Part shown: positions 62,686-64,000 of the stretch, in pieces | Position numbering within the stretch: position 1 is the first letter of the stretch | Layout: the number at the start of each line of letters is the position of its first letter | Source: Bathymodiolus brooksi | Lineage: Eukaryota; Mollusca; Bivalvia; Mytilida; Modiolidae | Length of the DNA stretch: 64,000 bases | Direction of reading: 5' to 3' | NCBI GenBank assembly: GCA_963680875.1 | Contig: OY804579.1 | Location: 82,883,095-82,947,094 of the forward strand | Translations under genes and position numbers: made by a program | Notes under the pieces: model-generated | What the model was told of the DNA's origin: nothing | Seen by the model: the letters and a program-made list of their open reading frames with translations, nothing else | Databases searched by the model: none

Positions 62686-64000
62686 GTATTTGTTACACTG
62701 GCTTAGCCGAACTGCCTTAATACTTACTGATGGTCTACCATGACGCTAAATCATTTATAGGTATTTGTTACACAGGCTTAGCCGAACTACCTTAATGCTT
62801 ACTGATGGTCTACCATGAAGCTAAATCATTTATATGTATTTGTTACACAGTCATAGCCGAACTACCTTAATACTTACTGATGGTCTACCATGAAGCTAAA
62901 TCATTTATAGGTATTTGTTACACAGTCATAGCCGAACTACCTTCATTTCTTACTGATGGTCTACCATGACGCTAAATCATTTATAGGTATTTGTTACACA
63001 GTCATAGCCGAACTACCTTAATGCTTACTGATGGTCTACCATGAAGCTAAATCATTAATAGGTATTTGTTACACTGGCTTAGCCGAACTACCTTAATGCT
63101 TACTGATGGTCTACCATGAAGCTAAATCATTAATAGGTATTTGTTACACAGTCAGAGCCGAACTACCTTAATACTTACTGATGGTCTACAATGAAGCTAA
63201 ATCATTTATAGGTATTTGTTACACAGGCTTAGACGAACTACCTTAATGCTTACTGATGGTCTACCATGAAGCTAAATCATTTATAGGTATTTGCTACACT
63301 GGCTTAGCCGAATTACCTTAATGCTTACTGATGGTCTACCATGAAGCTAAATCATTTATAGGTATTTGTTACACTGGCTCAGCCGAACTACCTTAATACT
63401 TACTGATGGTCTACCATGAAGCTAAATCATTTATAGGTATATGTTACACTGGCTTAGCCGAACTACCTTAATGCTTACTGATGGTCTACCATGAAGCTAA
63501 ATCATTTATAGGTATTTGTTACACAGTCTTAGCCGAACTACCTTAATACTTACTGATGGTCTACCATGAAGCTAAATCATTTATAGGTATTTGCTACAGT
63601 CTTAGCCGAACTACCTTAATACTTACTGATGGTCTACCATGAAGCTAAATCATTTATAGGTATTTGTTACACAGTCATAGCCGAACTACATTAATACTTA
63701 CTGATGGTCTACCGTGAAGCTAAATCATTTATAGGTATTGGTTACACAGGCTTAGCCGAACTACCTTAATGCTTACTGATGGTCTACCATGAAGCTAAAT
63801 CATTTATAGGTATTTGTTACACAGTCTTAGCCGAACTACCTTAATGCTTACTGATGGTCTACCATGACGCTAAATCATTTATAGGTATTTGTTACACAGT
63901 CATAGCGAACTACATTAATACTTACTGATGGTCTACCATGAAGCTAAATCATTTATAGGTATTTGTTACACAGTCATAGCCGAACTACCTTAATGCTTAC
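62686..64000 (+). repeat. E-type block at the window end
   Basis: Follows the order of 45562-46540 at offset 17124-17125: GAACTGCC, TATATGTATTTG, CAGTCAGAGCC, CTACAATG, GCTACACTGG, ACTGGCTCAGCC. Near 62943 it has the unusual CTTCATTTCTTACTG, one base longer than normal. After about 63.66 kb it lacks two monomers present at 46.54 kb. From about 63.8 kb it shifts to an AGCGAACTACATT monomer typical of F units, and the array continues past the window. Confidence 0.8.

Larger units (their letters stand above)
1..64000 (+). repeat. 75-bp satellite DNA array (whole window)
   Basis: Every part of the window is the same head-to-tail repeat of 75 bp, with 73-bp and rare 74- or 76-bp variants. All copies are in one orientation and neither edge of the array is reached. 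Fixed words seen in almost every copy are GTATTTGTTA (monomer 1-10), TAGCCGAACTACC (19-31) and GATGGTCTACCATGA (44-58). One typical monomer counts 26 T, 21 A, 15 C and 13 G. Neighbouring monomers usually differ at a few positions, while copies of a higher-order unit are nearly identical. Nothing interrupts the array: no transposon, gene or unique spacer. This is the structure of eukaryotic satellite heterochromatin; the family itself I do not recognise. Confidence 0.98.

Noticed and set aside
1..64000. CRISPR array
   Set aside because: The direct repeats abut each other with no unique spacers, and the 75-bp unit varies like a satellite. There are no cas genes.
1..64000. Tandem array of real tRNA or other small RNA genes
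   Set aside because: The 75-bp size and the D-arm-like stretch invite this, but no acceptor stem, D-stem or T-stem pairs properly and there is no separate promoter or spacer. Only a distant origin remains possible.
1..64000. Protein made of 25-residue repeats (75 bp is divisible by three)
   Set aside because: Stops occur in all six frames of the typical monomer, and the frequent 73-bp monomers shift the frame.
1..64000. Telomeric or subtelomeric simple repeat
   Set aside because: TTAG occurs in the monomer (TTAGCC), but there is no run of TTAGGG, TTAGG or similar anywhere in the window.
1..64000. Transposon or retroelement insertions
   Set aside because: No stretch departs from the monomer for more than a few bases. 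No target-site duplications, terminal repeats or poly(A) tails are seen.

Overview
The whole 64 kb is one uninterrupted tandem satellite array. The repeat is a 75-bp monomer (about 37% G+C), always in the same orientation, and I estimate 855-860 copies by dividing the window by the mean monomer length. Both ends of the window lie inside the array. I see no gene, RNA gene, transposon, telomeric repeat, CRISPR array or stretch of unique sequence. The typical monomer has a stop codon in all six frames. An array of this size and kind points to eukaryotic constitutive heterochromatin (centromeric, pericentromeric, subtelomeric or sex-chromosome type). I do not recognise the monomer and cannot name the organism.

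Monomer numbering starts at GTATTTG (window base 1 = monomer position 1). Most variation falls at a few sites: positions 11-20 (CACTGGC, CACAGGC, CACAGTCAT or CACAGTCTT types, plus a 73-bp class lacking one CA), position 37 (G or A), 59 (A or C), 65 (A or G) and 71 (T or A). Combinations of these alleles, with rare private variants, make monomers recognisable and reveal layers of higher-order repeat (HOR).

Layout. Domain A (1-8660): four copies of a 27-monomer HOR, 2015 bp in its simplest form, with alternate copies more alike (a 4.4-kb super-unit). Domain B (8661-13134): the most irregular part, with only short shared cassettes. Domain C (13135 to about 22.2 kb): a six-monomer 448-bp HOR inside larger units, ending in a 1198-bp tandem duplication. 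Domain D (22098-45274): two diverged 3.2-3.6 kb units, then a 25-monomer 1866-bp HOR amplified to about 3.5 copies; from 25.23 kb the block was copied with an offset of 12324 bp, and the second copy (37.55-45.27 kb) holds only one 1866-bp unit. Domain E (45275-55812): a 4639-bp tandem duplication with a clean three-monomer joint. Domain F (55813-64000): relatives of the end of domain D, with three 1.8-2.0 kb units, then E-type sequence.

The history that fits is repeated unequal exchange and amplification at several scales, including within monomers (a chimeric monomer at 59023-59097). Possible functional signals in the monomer are three short dyads, a 7-of-9 match to the CENP-B box, and a minus-strand stretch resembling a tRNA D-arm/Pol III A box. 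All three are hypotheses. Offsets, lengths and alignments were worked out by eye and by arithmetic on positions; no alignment software was used.
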